From positions 1 through 49,951 of the forward strand of contig NZ_JACSPV010000032.1 in NCBI RefSeq assembly GCF_014836955.1: a DNA stretch of 49,951 bases, in the 5' to 3' direction. Positions 37,389 through 48,731 of the stretch are shown in pieces. The DNA is from Bacillus norwichensis (lineage in GTDB: Bacteria > Bacillota > Bacilli > Bacillales > Bacillaceae_C). The notes beneath the pieces were generated by a model that was not told the origin of the DNA, ran no database searches, and saw only the letters and a list, made by a program, of their open reading frames with translations. The position numbers and the translations under genes are program-made. Numbering within the stretch: position 1 is the first letter of the stretch; every line of letters starts with the position of its first letter.

Positions 37389-38192
37389 TTATCGATAATC
37401 AATTATTTTATATGAGCATCTCTTTATGGATTCGTTATTCCTAGTCATAATACTAAACGATTTTCTGCCATTTGGCGTTAATCCTTCACTTCCAACCGCA
37501 TATGCAAAGTCAGTATCAACAATATTACCTAATGAATCAAAGTATTCTGCTTGAACTTTTATGAATGAATATGTTGTCTCACTATTATTTTTAACATATC
37601 CATTTACATTCATATAATCGCCATCTTTTGAACAGGATGTTTCTTCAATGGCTAAAGTTCCGCTACTCTTAGGTGTATTGGTTGACGGTTCTTTTGTTTT
37701 AGGAGCGTTGCCATCAAATCGTCCATATACTTCCATACCGTTAATAAATAAAGAATAGGTGTCGTCTAAGCCCCGTAATTCATACGTGTTCTCAGCATCC
37801 TTAAAAACCAAACTTTTCAAAATGCAATTTTCCTTCTCATTTTCACAATTGAAAGATAAAAAATCCCCATGTTCAGTTTCTCTTTTTAATACATCAATAA
37901 CATCTAAAAAGACATCATACTTATCTGCATTGCTTAACTCTGCAAACTTTTCATTTACATCTGCTAAAACCCCATAATCAGAATTGGTTGCATCTGCCGT
38001 TATCTCATTTAGAAGTGCTATATGGGCATCTCCTTTAAAATAAGAGTTAATGCTTTCTTCACTATTTATTGCGCCCTCATATTTTTTAATATCTGATTCA
38101 CCAATATCTGATTTATCAGTGTCTGATTTACTCTGACAACCAAACAGAATAAAGATGAAAGAAAATATTATCACACTTTTTTTATATTTCAT
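37389..38192 (-). CDS. Lipoprotein with an FxLYD-type C-terminal domain
   Basis: 267-aa predicted lipoprotein. Signal peptide KKSVIIFSFIFILFGC with the lipobox Cys near residue 19. The middle is acidic and helical; the last ~80 residues (DGDYMNVNGYVKNNSETTYS and VQAEYFDSLGNIVDTDFAY) have the FxLYD beta-domain pattern of secreted Bacillus proteins. Position at the edge of a phage element suggests a lysogenic conversion gene. No partner can be named. Confidence 0.75.
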   Translation of the reverse strand: MKYKKSVIIFSFIFILFGCQSKSDTDKSDIGESDIKKYEGAINSEESINSYFKGDAHIALLNEITADATNSDYGVLADVNEKFAELSNADKYDVFLDVIDVLKRETEHGDFLSFNCENEKENCILKSLVFKDAENTYELRGLDDTYSLFINGMEVYGRFDGNAPKTKEPSTNTPKSSGTLAIEETSCSKDGDYMNVNGYVKNNSETTYSFIKVQAEYFDSLGNIVDTDFAYAVGSEGLTPNGRKSFSIMTRNNESIKRCSYKIIDYR

Positions 38193-38276
38193 TAATTTAA
38201 CCCACTCCTAACTCTTACATTTCTTTCTCTTTTGCTTTATATAGTTCCATTGCTTCTTTACGAGTATATCGTTCTT

Positions 38277-38528
38277 TTACTCCTGATCCCCATCTGTGTC
38301 CTTTGTATTTTCTTCTGTACCAAGTTTTTCATTGATCTTATGTAATAATTCGATCACTTGAGCAAATCCTATAACAAAGATACCTGATAAAGTTCCTATG
38401 CCAGCCCATAATAAGAATACAGGCCATTCAAAATAAAAATCATAAGCCATTTTAAAACCAATAAGTAAACCAATAAAAATTTCAAAGCAACCAATAATCA
38501 TTAAAAGAGAAGCAACTTTATTTTGCAT
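38277..38528 (-). CDS. Small two-segment membrane protein
   Basis: 83-aa protein with two hydrophobic helices (VASLLMIIGCFEIFIGLLIG and VFLLWAGIGTLSGIFVIGFA) and a charged tail KINEKLGTEENTKD. The ATG at 38528 has AGAAGGGGG upstream, so the longer frame back to 38642 is not needed. Typical of small phage-borne membrane proteins; function unknown. A short Lys/Glu-rich frame (RYTRKEAMELYKAKEKEM) overlaps its end at 38218-38285 without a start. Confidence 0.65.
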   Translation of the reverse strand: MQNKVASLLMIIGCFEIFIGLLIGFKMAYDFYFEWPVFLLWAGIGTLSGIFVIGFAQVIELLHKINEKLGTEENTKDTDGDQE

Positions 38529-38689
38529 ACAACTAACCCCCTTCTTTATATCTCTATCTAGGCAATTCGACATAAGAAGGGAAAATCCTTTAATATTCGC
38601 TTCAACCTTTAATTCGTATATATCAGATATCACTTTTTCCATTACTTACTAGTCCAAAGAGTCTGTATCATAATGGAAATATGAAAAGA

Positions 38690-38732
38690 CAAAAAAGCCT
38701 TTCAACCAGGAACTTGTCCCAATTGAAAGGCT
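38690..38732 (-). terminator. Terminator after the large tape measure gene
   Basis: AGCCTTTCAA / TTGAAAGGCT stem with TTTTTT on the minus strand. Confidence 0.9.
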
Positions 38733-38757
38733 AATAATTATTGTGCCGTAAAATACT

Positions 38758-41700
38758 TTATCTTCCACCTCTTGCTTTGACGCCATTAAAAATTTCTTCC
38801 AAAAGAATCTCTGCATCATTTTTATTGCCTTTTAAGTTGTCAACTCTTAAACTGATGCCGCCATAGTCAAAGTGGTTTGTTATATTAGTTTGTTCTCCAC
38901 CAATAGTTGGAGATTTAATTTGAGGCAATTTAGGAAGTTTACTAGTTAATAGATCTTTAGGAAGATTGCCAGTAAATATATCCTTAGACACCTTCATTGC
39001 TTCTAGGAAATTAGATGTATCAGGTTTACTCAAGATCATCTCATCTTCATGAACAATCATGGCTTTCCCTTCAGGCCCCCAAGATGGCAATAGTCCACCT
39101 GTTTTGGCTTGAGCAATCTTTATAGGCTTATTCTTTTTATTCCCCATATAGGAATTTGCTTGGTTTATTAAATCAATTAGATTATTGGATATTGATTTTC
39201 CTAAAATCTTAGTATTCGCTTTAATGTTTGCATAAAACTTATCCAATTCTTTTCTAATTTCTTTTGTGTTTGCATTGATAATATCTGAACGCATTTTATT
39301 AAATTTACGCTCATCGTTTAGGAGATCATCATATTTATTTTCAATTTCCTCTTTCTGTTCCTCTAGGTTTGCAATTCGCTCTTCTCTGGCTCTGTCTTCT
39401 TGCATCTCGAACAAAGACTCTTCTTGTTCCTGGAGTTGTTTTTGAAGCTCTGATATTCTTTTCTTTGCTGCATCAGAGTCATCCAAGGATAGGCTTGCAA
39501 TTTCATCTAGAATTTCTTGTCTGTCTTTTTGAGCTTTTTCTAATTTCTTTTTATAGGATTCATCGTCAGCCGCTTTGTTTATTCCTTTAATAATCTCATC
39601 AATTGCATCTAAAGCAGCCTTCTTTTGAGCTTCCAATCCCTTTTTGTATGTATCAATAATGGTCTCTGCCATTGATATACGTTCGTCAAGAAGAGTGCTT
39701 TCCAATGAAGATAATGTTTTATATCTATCAACCAACTGATCTTGAAGGAGCGCTTTTTGTGCCTTATTCAAGTCTTTATTTGACTTAATTTGCTTTTTAA
39801 TGAAATCAATTGCTTTCTTTTCTTGATCAATTTGCTTTTTTAGTATTTCTTCTTTTTTGGCTTGTTGATTTAACCATTGTTTAGAAGTGGATACTTCACG
39901 TTTTTGTATTAGATCAATCTTAGCTAAGTCATCTTCATAAGACTCTTTGATTCTATCGAATTCTGCTAATTGACTCTCAATTATATCCATGTATAATTGC
40001 TGGAGTTGTTTTTGTATCTCTAAAGAGTCTTGTTCTAATTGAATCAGCGTTGATTTAGCATCATCCACATCTTTAGCTTGTTGAGCAACATCTTTAGATT
40101 GTTTTGATTGAAGTTCTTTTAAATATGGAAGTGGGTCAATTGCTTTTCCACCTTGCTCAATTTGCAAATGCAAGTGTGCACCAGTTGAATGTCCAGTGTT
40201 GCCAACTTTGCCAAGTTGTTGTCCAGCCTTAATAGTTTGTCCTGCTTTAACATTAAGACCTTTCTGCATGTGCATATATTTTGCAACAGTGCCATCGTCT
40301 TGTTGGACGACAACCCAATATCCGGCAGAATTGCTGTATGTGGCTGTTATTACCTTACCACCACGCAAAGCCTTAACTGGATCACCTTGTCTACCATTAG
40401 CAAAATCTAATCCTTTGTGTGCAGATGAACGTCCTGCTGTATCGCCAAATTTAGATGTTTGTCTGAAATTATTTAAGTAATAACTAGCAACATTTTGAGT
40501 GGCAGATTTAACTACTGTAGAGGTTGAATTAGCGATTTTTGAATTATAGTCACTTACGACTTTTTTTACGTAATTCTGAGTTTCTCTAAAAGGAGGAATA
40601 CCGCCATATTTTCTAACATTCCCAGGGCCAGCGTTATAAGCAGCCAATGCTTTTTCTAAATTGCCTCCAAATGCTTTGAGTTGTTGTGCAATATATTTTG
40701 TTCCACCCATAATATTTTCAGCAGGATTGTAAGCATTTTTAACACCAAGACCACGAGCTGTAGCTGGCATCAATTGCATTAAACCTTGTGCGCCTACATG
40801 TGATCGAGCATTTGGATTAAAGTTAGATTCCTGCTTTATAATAGCTGCAATCAAGTGTGGGTCTACACCATACTTCTTAGCCGCAGCATTGATTTCTTTT
40901 GAGTACTGCCCTGAGTATCCAGACACTTTTGTTGATTTAACTGAAACAGGAGTTACTCCAGAAGAAGGAACTTGAACAATTCCTTTTTGTTGAATCTTAC
41001 CCGACTTGATTTGTTTATTTATGGATTTGTGTTCTTCTTGGATGAGTTTATTTTTCTCTTTTAATAAATTAATTTCTTTTTGTAGTGCTTCACGATATTT
41101 TTTAGAATGCTTAGGAAGTGACTCCTGTAAAGCACGTTGTTTCTCTAGTTGGAGATTTAGTTTTTCTAAAGCTTGTTTGAACTTATCTGATACATAAATA
41201 GAATGTTCGTATTCTTTATTTGCATCTTTTTGAGATTTTTTAGCTTTATCTGTTGCTTTTGAGGCTTTTTCTGCACTAGTTCCGACATTTTTAAGCCCTG
41301 CACTTGCGAGACTAGATAGACTATCAAGCACTTTTTCTGCTTCAAATATGGGAGCCAAGTTTTGATGAATTTCTCTGTTAACTGCTCCAAAAGCACCTGA
41401 TTGTATTAAGAAACTCATGTTTCCGTCTGTTGCTTCTAGCATTTGCTTCGTTGCTCTAGCCCTTGCTTCAGCGAGAGTTTTAACACCTTGAAGGTCTACT
41501 TTGTAAAGCTTTAATTTTTGTTGAACAGCTAATTTTTCAGCCTCAAGTTCTGCTTGTTTTGCTTTTATCATGTCTTGATATGATGCTAATTTAGCATCTC
41601 TTAGTTCAAGAACAGCCTGTTGATTTACTTTTACTATCCCATTTTCAATCTTGATTGCATTTGCTAAGTCTTTTTCCTTAGAAATTAATTGTATTGCCTC

Positions 41701-44700
41701 ATGCGCAGATATTCTTTTCCCTTCTGCCATGTCTTCTAGAAGTTTATTTATGGGGGAGAGCTGATTAGCAAATTCGTTATATATATCTGTTCCTAATAAA
41801 GTTGCTGCTTGATCATGTTGTTTAGCATTATTTAATTCATAATATGTATCAATTAATTTTTCAAGTTCAGTTCGAAGATCCTCTGCTTTGTCTGCTGCCT
41901 CCGTAGCGCCTGACGTTTCTCCTAGTTCATCATTCAAGAAGCCTAATTCAATCTTTAGTTCTTCAACTGTTTTTCCTGTAGACTTTGCAATACTTTCGAA
42001 ATCAAGATTAGAGAGAATAAAATTTTTAAAGACCATATCAAGGTCACTATAAATACCTTTTAATTCTGCCCCATCAATTCCGTTATCTTTTGCAATTTTT
42101 ACAAGTGATGATTTTACTTTATTAAAAGCTTCTTCTACCTTTTTGGAGTATTCATTGAGATCATCGCCTCTTAGGCCCTCTTCTACTTTCTTTTCATACT
42201 CTTCTATTGCATCCCCTAATTCAATAAAAGGCTTTTTAAAATCCTTATTATCTAAATTGTTCTTGAAGCTTTGAAAGACTTCATTTATCTTATCTTCTGA
42301 TGCTCCACTTGTAGCAACGATAGAAACAAATCCGTCAATAACTGATGCAGTGGACTTCGAGATACTATCATCCATTGTCATGGCATTTTTAATATATTCT
42401 TTCGCTGCATCCTGGAATGTAAGAGAAGCTCCCGTTATTACATTGTCTAGATTTTCATATTCTTGTATTTTTCTTTGTATGTAATCATAAGAATCCTTTT
42501 GTAAAAAATCTAAGTCCTTGCCTTCTTTTAACTTCTTTTGTCTTTGTTCCTCTAGACTATCGAATTGCTTATATAGTTTTTCAGCAGAATTATACTGTGC
42601 TTGCATTCCATCAAAAAAGTTCGATTTATTATCTTTTTGCTTATCTAATTCTTTTTTTGCTGTAGAATAATTATCTTCAACTTCTTCTTTTCTTTTAATG
42701 GCGTCTAGTTTCTCTTGGAGTTCAATCTGCTTTTCTAATGATTGAATCTGTGTGTTAATTTGATCACTTGTTTTTAATATTTTATTTCCGTATTGATCTT
42801 CTCCAATTACCATATTAGGTAATACTTCTGCAATTTCATTGCGAATTCTGTTGAACTCGTTTAAGTCGTCAAGGTTATAGTTACCACTAGAAATCTTTTT
42901 CTCATACACTTCATAGCTTTTGGTTAACTCGTCTAAACTTTTTTTGCCATTTTCAAACGAAGACAATGCATCTCTTTGCCTTTGTTCCATTTCCTCTTGA
43001 GCTTCCCTTGCTCTCCCCATAGAAGCAAGCATTTGTTCCAATGCCCATCCAATACCAAGAAATGCTAAGCCCACTCCCGTACTGGCAACAATAGATTTAA
43101 ATGAAATGCTTAATGCTTTTGTTGCTATTGAAGCTCGATCGGCTCCTTCTTTAAGAAAAATAAAATCAGTCGTTAAAGTTCTTAAGCTTTTACTAAAAAT
43201 TACTGCTGCTATTCCGGCTGCACTAAAAATCGTGGGTAATCCGCCAATTGCCCCTGATGTTTTTGTAATAGCTTCAAATAAAGCACCAAACCCTTGATAA
43301 GCTTGAATCATTGTTTCTGATAAGAATGCTTCTCCAAATGAAAGAGACATCTTTTCAAATTCAACTCTTGCAAGTTGTGCCCTGGCTGTAATTGACTCCA
43401 TATAAACTTCATTTTCTTGCAATGCTGAACCCTGTGAGTTCATACTTGAATCTAACATTTGCCTATACATAGAATCTGCACTGCCTAAATCATCCAAAAA
43501 AGCAGCCATACGTGTACCATGATACTTACCTGCTAATCCCTCAATTACTATGGATTGATTATATTTGTCCATAGTTTTCAATTTGTCAGCAACTTCCTGG
43601 TAAATGTCAATTACATGTCTCATTTCCCCAGTGTTAACATCTAACAAGTCTACTCCGACCATACTTAAAGCATCTTCAGCAGGCTGGCTGGTGAGTCTTG
43701 GAAGGACATTTTTTAGGAAGTTTCCTATTTCATTTCCTGACTGTTTAGTTGCAGCAGTTACCGTTCCTAAAATTGCATTTGTTTCATCAAATGTCAAATT
43801 CATCAATTTAGCCGTTGCACCAGCACGTGAATGCCCCTGAGCTAATTTTTCTGAGGTGGTGGCATAGTTGTTTGAAATCTGATTCCAAGAATCAACTATT
43901 CCCATTGCTTCAGATGTTTCTTTTTTCCACTGTATCAAAGAAGAAGTGAGATATTCTGAAGCCTGTTGACTTGTTAGTTCGGCTACGTTCGCTGCAACAA
44001 GTCCAGCTTCAGTTAAATCCCTTAATTCTGATTCTACATAACCTTGTTTTGCGAACTCCTCCATTGCATCTAGGGATTCGCCTATGGATCTTGCAAACTT
44101 TTCACTAGAGTCAATGGCTGTTTGCAAAAGTTTGGCAAAGTTAGTGTCTTCATCCATAACTTTCTTTAGAGAAACTAAGCGATCGTCAACCTCACGTATA
44201 ACGCCTGTCATTTCTTTGAAAAGCCGAATTGTACCGAAAATTGCTGTTGAAGCTCCCAACCAAATGGGAAATTTTAACATTGCTTGTTCTAGGGCCTGTC
44301 CTAATGTCATAGATGATCTTGCAGCTTCGCTTGCTTCAGCTCTAAATTGTTTCATTCCCAATTTAGCATCTTGGATGTGCTTACTCACATTAGGCATAGA
44401 TACATTAAGCTTTTCAACATCATACATTAACTTTCTAAGGCCATCACCATCAACAGTTTTTGCATGAGTCTTAAGTAACTTATTAGCATCAATCGCAAAA
44501 TTCTTCTTAAATAGCTCTAATTTCTCTTTTTCTTGTTGCAATAATTCTCTGTTTAAGTTAATAGCCTTTGCTTGGTTTTCTGCTAATTTTCTATCGTCTG
44601 CAAGTTTTCTGGCTGTGGACTGTTCCCTAGCTCTAGCCATCTGCTCAATTAAATCTAATTCTTTTTTATGATCCTGTGTAATGTTATATCCACTTACATC

Positions 44701-45186
44701 ACCATTATGATCTGTGCTAATTTTAATCTTTTTATTTCCTAAATCATCCTGAGCCTGAATAGTACCGGATATTTTTTGGCGAGAAGCATTAAACCTTTCG
44801 CTTTCTCTTATTAGCTTGGTAAATCCTTCACGTAATTGATCAACAGTAGTTTTAGCATTACCAAAAGAGTCTGTCATGGTTTTACCCATGTTTTTTGCCT
44901 TTGTAGTTGTCTCGGCAAACTCTTTATCTAAGCCATCAAAAAATGTTCTCTTTACTTTAGTTCCATCAGGCATAATTGCTTCTTCAATGACTTTGCCACT
45001 ATTCTTTGCAACTTTTTCAAGCTGCTTAAATCCATCATTGAACTCTTTGATTATCGACAAAGCTTTATTGTCAATCTTTAATTCAATAGCTGTATCTTTA
45101 ATTTTCTTTAATTGTTGTTGGATTTTTTGTTGAGTGGCATTGGCATCTAAACTACCGACAACTTTTATTTGTAATTCTTCACTCAA
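38758..45186 (-). CDS. Large tape measure protein with lytic transglycosylase and M23 peptidase domains
   Basis: 2142-aa tape measure. The start is a TTG eight bases after GGGGAG; the ATG at 45231 precedes this ribosome site. Residues ~1-330 are coiled coil; ~330-700 form the TP901-type core ([40 protein letters not shown]). A lytic transglycosylase domain (~1425-1540) has the catalytic Glu in [12 protein letters not shown] and [18 protein letters not shown]. An M23 peptidase (~1585-1692) has HKGLDFA and HLHLQI zinc motifs. A long coiled coil closes the protein. The pairing of both hydrolases recalls YomI/CwlP of SPbeta. It would open the cell wall during DNA entry. Predicted tail is about 320 nm at 1.5 angstrom per residue. 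Confidence 0.9.
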   Translation of the reverse strand: MSEELQIKVVGSLDANATQQKIQQQLKKIKDTAIELKIDNKALSIIKEFNDGFKQLEKVAKNSGKVIEEAIMPDGTKVKRTFFDGLDKEFAETTTKAKNMGKTMTDSFGNAKTTVDQLREGFTKLIRESERFNASRQKISGTIQAQDDLGNKKIKISTDHNGDVSGYNITQDHKKELDLIEQMARAREQSTARKLADDRKLAENQAKAINLNRELLQQEKEKLELFKKNFAIDANKLLKTHAKTVDGDGLRKLMYDVEKLNVSMPNVSKHIQDAKLGMKQFRAEASEAARSSMTLGQALEQAMLKFPIWLGASTAIFGTIRLFKEMTGVIREVDDRLVSLKKVMDEDTNFAKLLQTAIDSSEKFARSIGESLDAMEEFAKQGYVESELRDLTEAGLVAANVAELTSQQASEYLTSSLIQWKKETSEAMGIVDSWNQISNNYATTSEKLAQGHSRAGATAKLMNLTFDETNAILGTVTAATKQSGNEIGNFLKNVLPRLTSQPAEDALSMVGVDLLDVNTGEMRHVIDIYQEVADKLKTMDKYNQSIVIEGLAGKYHGTRMAAFLDDLGSADSMYRQMLDSSMNSQGSALQENEVYMESITARAQLARVEFEKMSLSFGEAFLSETMIQAYQGFGALFEAITKTSGAIGGLPTIFSAAGIAAVIFSKSLRTLTTDFIFLKEGADRASIATKALSISFKSIVASTGVGLAFLGIGWALEQMLASMGRAREAQEEMEQRQRDALSSFENGKKSLDELTKSYEVYEKKISSGNYNLDDLNEFNRIRNEIAEVLPNMVIGEDQYGNKILKTSDQINTQIQSLEKQIELQEKLDAIKRKEEVEDNYSTAKKELDKQKDNKSNFFDGMQAQYNSAEKLYKQFDSLEEQRQKKLKEGKDLDFLQKDSYDYIQRKIQEYENLDNVITGASLTFQDAAKEYIKNAMTMDDSISKSTASVIDGFVSIVATSGASEDKINEVFQSFKNNLDNKDFKKPFIELGDAIEEYEKKVEEGLRGDDLNEYSKKVEEAFNKVKSSLVKIAKDNGIDGAELKGIYSDLDMVFKNFILSNLDFESIAKSTGKTVEELKIELGFLNDELGETSGATEAADKAEDLRTELEKLIDTYYELNNAKQHDQAATLLGTDIYNEFANQLSPINKLLEDMAEGKRISAHEAIQLISKEKDLANAIKIENGIVKVNQQAVLELRDAKLASYQDMIKAKQAELEAEKLAVQQKLKLYKVDLQGVKTLAEARARATKQMLEATDGNMSFLIQSGAFGAVNREIHQNLAPIFEAEKVLDSLSSLASAGLKNVGTSAEKASKATDKAKKSQKDANKEYEHSIYVSDKFKQALEKLNLQLEKQRALQESLPKHSKKYREALQKEINLLKEKNKLIQEEHKSINKQIKSGKIQQKGIVQVPSSGVTPVSVKSTKVSGYSGQYSKEINAAAKKYGVDPHLIAAIIKQESNFNPNARSHVGAQGLMQLMPATARGLGVKNAYNPAENIMGGTKYIAQQLKAFGGNLEKALAAYNAGPGNVRKYGGIPPFRETQNYVKKVVSDYNSKIANSTSTVVKSATQNVASYYLNNFRQTSKFGDTAGRSSAHKGLDFANGRQGDPVKALRGGKVITATYSNSAGYWVVVQQDDGTVAKYMHMQKGLNVKAGQTIKAGQQLGKVGNTGHSTGAHLHLQIEQGGKAIDPLPYLKELQSKQSKDVAQQAKDVDDAKSTLIQLEQDSLEIQKQLQQLYMDIIESQLAEFDRIKESYEDDLAKIDLIQKREVSTSKQWLNQQAKKEEILKKQIDQEKKAIDFIKKQIKSNKDLNKAQKALLQDQLVDRYKTLSSLESTLLDERISMAETIIDTYKKGLEAQKKAALDAIDEIIKGINKAADDESYKKKLEKAQKDRQEILDEIASLSLDDSDAAKKRISELQKQLQEQEESLFEMQEDRAREERIANLEEQKEEIENKYDDLLNDERKFNKMRSDIINANTKEIRKELDKFYANIKANTKILGKSISNNLIDLINQANSYMGNKKNKPIKIAQAKTGGLLPSWGPEGKAMIVHEDEMILSKPDTSNFLEAMKVSKDIFTGNLPKDLLTSKLPKLPQIKSPTIGGEQTNITNHFDYGGISLRVDNLKGNKNDAEILLEEIFNGVKARGGR

Positions 45187-45213
45187 ATTTATTAACTCCC
45201 CTTTCAAATAGAA

Positions 45214-45247
45214 ATAAAAAAAGAGCGCCATTTTATATGGCGCTCTC
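45214..45247 (-). terminator. Strong terminator directly before the tape measure
   Basis: AGAGCGCCA / TGGCGCTCT stem, T7 on the minus strand. It lies only ~30 bases upstream of the TTG start of the tape measure. Confidence 0.9.
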
Positions 45248-45285
45248 TAGGTATTATTTATTTTATGTATGTTAATGAAATATTA

Positions 45286-45316
45286 AAGGACATCCCTACT
45301 TGCATCGGATGTCCTT
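45286..45316. terminator. Second hairpin before the tape measure
   Basis: Perfect AAGGACATCC / GGATGTCCTT arms with an 11-base loop and a weak tail, 33 bases after the stop of the 109-aa gene. Confidence 0.65.
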
Positions 45317-45348
45317 GTCGCCCTTTGGCTAGCAATTAATTAACTATA

Positions 45349-45678
45349 TTAGTAGTTGGGCTTATACTCACCATTGTCTTTAACTAAAACTTCATAGTGC
45401 TTCTCATAATCCATAACTTGAGTTATTTTGTATATTGTTTCTTTGAAAACAAACTGGTTGTTTAATTCTAATTTCGGATTTGGATAAGTAAAAAGCCTAT
45501 ATCTAACTTCAACAAAAGCACCATATTGTGTCTCTGCTAATTTTGGACTAAATGGCTCTATCTCCATTTTAAACGGTATATCTGGCTTAGGATCACCGTA
45601 TATTGGTTTACCATATTTGTCTGTACCCAGGTATTCACCTTTTTCACCAAATAGATAGGCTGTCTTAGTTAACCTCAT
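45349..45678 (-). CDS. Phage head closure / minor capsid-type protein
   Basis: 109-aa protein, MRLTKTAYLFGEKGEYLGTD at the start then YGAFVEVRYRLFTYPNPKLE and YKITQVMDYEKHYEVLVK. Length, position after the connector and beta-rich pattern match the minor capsid/head closure proteins of SPP1-like phages. Overlaps the connector gene by four bases. Exact class is inferred. Confidence 0.6.
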   Translation of the reverse strand: MRLTKTAYLFGEKGEYLGTDKYGKPIYGDPKPDIPFKMEIEPFSPKLAETQYGAFVEVRYRLFTYPNPKLELNNQFVFKETIYKITQVMDYEKHYEVLVKDNGEYKPNY

Positions 45679-45983
45679 ATAAATTTCATCCTTCTATGTT
45701 CATTTAACTTTTTATAAATTTCCGAAGGCAATCCATCTCGATATGATTCAGACAAATTCCCTTTTCTCTCTGAAGACATATTCTCTACACCTCTATTACG
45801 ATAGTGAAAAATGGCAATATCCTCCACCGTTTCTTCAAGTGAGAGATTTAATTCATCAATATTGCAATAATCTTTTACAAAGTTCTCTGCCCTATCAAGA
45901 TATAGGTATAAAATTGCATCCTTAGAGTTGTCATCAATATCTAAGATGAGTTTAATATTTTCAATGAAAGGCAAGTTAATCAC
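45675..45983 (-). CDS. Head-tail connector protein (gp6/gp15-like)
   Basis: 102-aa helical protein of the phage connector family: LDRAENFVKDYCNIDEL and VEDIAIFHYRNRGVENMSSE, then GLPSEIYKKLNEHRR. It would sit under the portal. GTG start after a purine-rich site. Order capsid-small gene-connector-closure is the common one in Gram-positive siphophages. Confidence 0.75.
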   Translation of the reverse strand: MINLPFIENIKLILDIDDNSKDAILYLYLDRAENFVKDYCNIDELNLSLEETVEDIAIFHYRNRGVENMSSERKGNLSESYRDGLPSEIYKKLNEHRRMKFI

Positions 45984-45992
45984 CTACCCTAT

Positions 45993-46160
45993 TCAATTTT
46001 TCTTTGAAGAAGATTTTTTCTTTTCAACTTGCTTCGGCTCAACCTTTACCTTTGCACCCTGTTTCACTTCTTCATAATTATTATCATTTTGACATCGTTT
46101 AATATGGTCAGGATGAGTCACTTCCCAAACTAAACCAGTTGTTTTATTTTTAAAAAACAT
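45993..46160 (-). CDS. 55-aa small phage protein
   Basis: ATG at 46160 after AAGGAG. The protein begins MFFKNKTTGLVWEVTHPDHI and ends in a Lys/Ser tail (EKKKSSSKKN). Small proteins of this type, with a GLxWEV.dpdhi pattern, are common between capsid and connector genes of phages of Bacillus and Streptococcus. Likely a structural accessory; function unknown. It is preceded by a terminator after the capsid gene. Confidence 0.65.
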   Translation of the reverse strand: MFFKNKTTGLVWEVTHPDHIKRCQNDNNYEEVKQGAKVKVEPKQVEKKKSSSKKN

Positions 46161-46181
46161 TTTGTTACATCAACTCCTTAA

Positions 46182-46214
46182 ATAAAAAGGGATAGAGCAT
46201 TTCGCCCTATCCCT
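46182..46214 (-). terminator. Terminator after the capsid gene
   Basis: AGGGATAG / CTATCCCT stem with TTTTTATTT on the minus strand, 20 bases after the capsid stop. Confidence 0.85.
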
Positions 46215-46233
46215 AATTTACGTATGTATTAAA

Positions 46234-47046
46234 TTAACCGATTGTAGCTGTTAGAACTGCAAGTGCTTCAGGACGAATTACTTCAGAACCATAAACAAAC
46301 AAGCCACGTACACCATCACTAAATGCACTTTCTAAACGCATAGCTTCTGTTTTATCGATTTGTTTACCGAAACCGATAGCAGATTTATGCATTGCCATGA
46401 TTTTATACTTGCCTGAAACATTAGCAATTTCTTCAGACACAACAACTTGTAATCCATTAATCTTTTGTCCTTCCACTACACCATTTTCAAGAACAACTGG
46501 ATTACGAGTAAAGCGATCATCTTTAGAAAGAAGTCCAAGAACTTCAGCATTAACCACTACAAAACGATTAGCTACTGGAACTTTCTTTTTGGAAAGTGCA
46601 GTCCCTAGGTCAACAATGTAATCATATACATTAGACTTATCCAATGGGATTGGCTCTGTATCTGTACCAATTACATTATCCGCATGTGCACCTGTATAAA
46701 GGCCGAATACAAAACCATCCATTTTTTCTTTAGCATTCGCTGCTTCATCTTCAGTGTAAGCATCTAAAATATCTCCTGCTGCTTGAACTGCATCAACATC
46801 GTCAACTGCAATAGCAAAATATTTCTTTTGATCCATATTTAACTCAATTGGAGTAGTAGTTGCTGCATCCCACTCAACTTCACCATTGTAATCTTTAAGT
46901 TGAGAAGCTCCAATACGATTGAAAATAATTTTATTTCCTTCAATTTTTGTTGGAGGAGTCGTTACCAGCTCTGCTGCTGAGAACTTACGGTATGCTGTTA
47001 ATAATTTCGCTTCCCATACGCTAGGAATAAATGTTTGTACTGACAT
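46234..47046 (-). CDS. Major capsid protein
   Basis: 270-aa phage coat protein with the HK97-type fold pattern: MSVQTFIPSVWEAKLLTAYR at the start, IELNMDQKKYFAIAVDDVDA in the E-loop region, RFVVVNAEVLGLLSKDDRFT and YKIMAMHKSAIGFGKQIDKT near the end. Follows the scaffold gene by 110 bp. Ribosome site is AAGGTG. It is intact. Confidence 0.85.
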   Translation of the reverse strand: MSVQTFIPSVWEAKLLTAYRKFSAAELVTTPPTKIEGNKIIFNRIGASQLKDYNGEVEWDAATTTPIELNMDQKKYFAIAVDDVDAVQAAGDILDAYTEDEAANAKEKMDGFVFGLYTGAHADNVIGTDTEPIPLDKSNVYDYIVDLGTALSKKKVPVANRFVVVNAEVLGLLSKDDRFTRNPVVLENGVVEGQKINGLQVVVSEEIANVSGKYKIMAMHKSAIGFGKQIDKTEAMRLESAFSDGVRGLFVYGSEVIRPEALAVLTATIG

Positions 47047-47156
47047 ATTAAAATCACCTTAACCTTTTCTAATTTTTATGTAATAGTGCTTTCCTCTTTA
47101 AACGTCTAAAAGCTTAACAAGACAAAATAAATAGACATGAATTAACATGTCCGTAG

Positions 47157-47810
47157 TTAACTATTCTTTAATGCCTCATTGACCAAGCTCTGATCCATCT
47201 TAGAAATCTCATCTGGGGACATTCCTGCTAATTGCTCTCTAGTCAATGTATTTGGTTTCACATCTCCATCTTTTGGAGTGAATCCGTTTGATTTCATGCG
47301 CTCACTCACAGATTCCTGCAAATGATTTGTCCATACATCTTTTAATTTGTTAATGTTGGACATTGTTGCTTCTTTACTTTTTGTACCTTCCTCATCGTCT
47401 TCAGATTGAATAGAGATGAAGAAATCAATCAAGTCAGATGGGAGTTTATGCTCTGTAGCAATTTTAAATGCTTCATTTTTCAGGGACTCACGTAATTTAT
47501 CACGCTTGATCTTTTCAATTTCGGCCTTTAAAGAATCTAACTGTAAATCCTTTTCATCTTTGCCGGATGTTCTCTTTTTGAGTTCATCCTCAATTAGCTT
47601 AGGCATTGTCTTTTCTTTAAAAGTAGACAATCCCTTGGAAAAATGCTTATCCTTTTCGGATTCAAGCCATTTCTTTAAACTTTCATCAGATTCAAATTTT
47701 CCTAGAATCTCATCAACGCTCGGTTCTTTAACAAAGCCCTGAAGATATTCTTTCACTTCATCTGATTCCATATTTGCTTCAATAAACTCTTTCACATCTT
47801 TAAACTCCAT
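47157..47810 (-). CDS. Capsid scaffold protein (DUF4355)
   Basis: 217-aa charged helical protein. A coiled coil at ~75-115 (LQLDSLKAEIEKIKRDKLRE) and a family-type end ERMKSNGFTPKDGD... match DUF4355 scaffolds. It lies between the MuF gene and the capsid gene as expected. It guides prohead assembly and is then lost. Confidence 0.82.
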   Translation of the reverse strand: MEFKDVKEFIEANMESDEVKEYLQGFVKEPSVDEILGKFESDESLKKWLESEKDKHFSKGLSTFKEKTMPKLIEDELKKRTSGKDEKDLQLDSLKAEIEKIKRDKLRESLKNEAFKIATEHKLPSDLIDFFISIQSEDDEEGTKSKEATMSNINKLKDVWTNHLQESVSERMKSNGFTPKDGDVKPNTLTREQLAGMSPDEISKMDQSLVNEALKNS

Positions 47811-47921
47811 TTAAATAACCTCCTATGCCCTTCTAACGCTAATGAAGCCCTAGAAACGCAATTATATTTTGTTTTTTCATGCTGTTCTTTTACGTCTACA
47901 CCATGAAAAAAGACAATTTAA

Positions 47922-47949
47922 AATCACCTTCTCATTTGAAAAAGTGATT
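47922..47949 (-). terminator. Hairpin between MuF and scaffold genes
   Basis: AATCAC / GTGATT arms with extra pairing and a T-containing tail on the minus strand. A further hairpin GACATG-AATTAA-CATGTC at 47134-47151 lies between scaffold and capsid genes. Confidence 0.5.
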
Positions 47950-47957
47950 GTTAAAAC

Positions 47958-48731
47958 TTAATATAGTGAATAGATACATCTACAATTTGGATGCCTTGGA
48001 ATTTTTGGTCTAGACGGATCATCAATGTCAAATATACTTCCATCTAAATCAGCACATTCAGCACATGTATTTTTTTCAAGAGCAGATACCCACTCTACTT
48101 TTGTTCGATTAGTATCTCTGTACAATTCTTCATGTGACTTAGCTATAACTCTTGCTGTTTCTGTATGAAGTAATCTCTCAGATTGATAGGCATTACTATT
48201 AAAGTGAGTTTTAAACTTATTCGAAATTTTATCTAAAGTCTCACCATCTTGAATTGATTTTACAAAGGTTGTTTTTAACGAGTTTTTTAGAGCTTGCTGA
48301 TTCATCCATATGCGATCGGAAAAAGGAATTCCTGACCAATTGAAGTTTACAATTTCATTTATTGAATATGGATTCATTTGCAAAGAGGTAATATTCAATT
48401 TAAGATACCTTTCCATCAGGGAGGCTGTTTTGAGATACGTATGATGAGTAACAGTTCCCAAAATACTAAGTAAAATAGCTATTTCCAATGAGCCAATTTC
48501 TTTTAACTCATCTTCAATCTTAGTATCGAATTCTTTAATTACCCCTTTTCTATCCAATTGGATATAGTCTAAAAGACCATCATTACCATGCTGAATAAAT
48601 ACTTCAGCAAGAAATTGAATAATATTATCACGACTAGCTTTATATTTTAATAAAACCTGATTAAATTCATTATCTGATAAATTGTATATTTCTTTAACAA
48701 CCTTCAATAGACTTTTCTCGAAATCATTCAT
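47958..48731 (-). CDS. Phage minor head protein (MuF/SPP1 gp7 type)
   Basis: 257-aa protein whose C-terminus carries the Mu F/gp7 domain: RLLHTETARVIAKSHEELYR, WVSALEKNTCAECADLDGSI and PRHPNCRCIYSLY with its Cys/His cluster. It binds the portal and is ejected with DNA in SPP1. Its ATG overlaps the end of the portal gene by four bases. Confidence 0.88.
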   Translation of the reverse strand: MNDFEKSLLKVVKEIYNLSDNEFNQVLLKYKASRDNIIQFLAEVFIQHGNDGLLDYIQLDRKGVIKEFDTKIEDELKEIGSLEIAILLSILGTVTHHTYLKTASLMERYLKLNITSLQMNPYSINEIVNFNWSGIPFSDRIWMNQQALKNSLKTTFVKSIQDGETLDKISNKFKTHFNSNAYQSERLLHTETARVIAKSHEELYRDTNRTKVEWVSALEKNTCAECADLDGSIFDIDDPSRPKIPRHPNCRCIYSLY

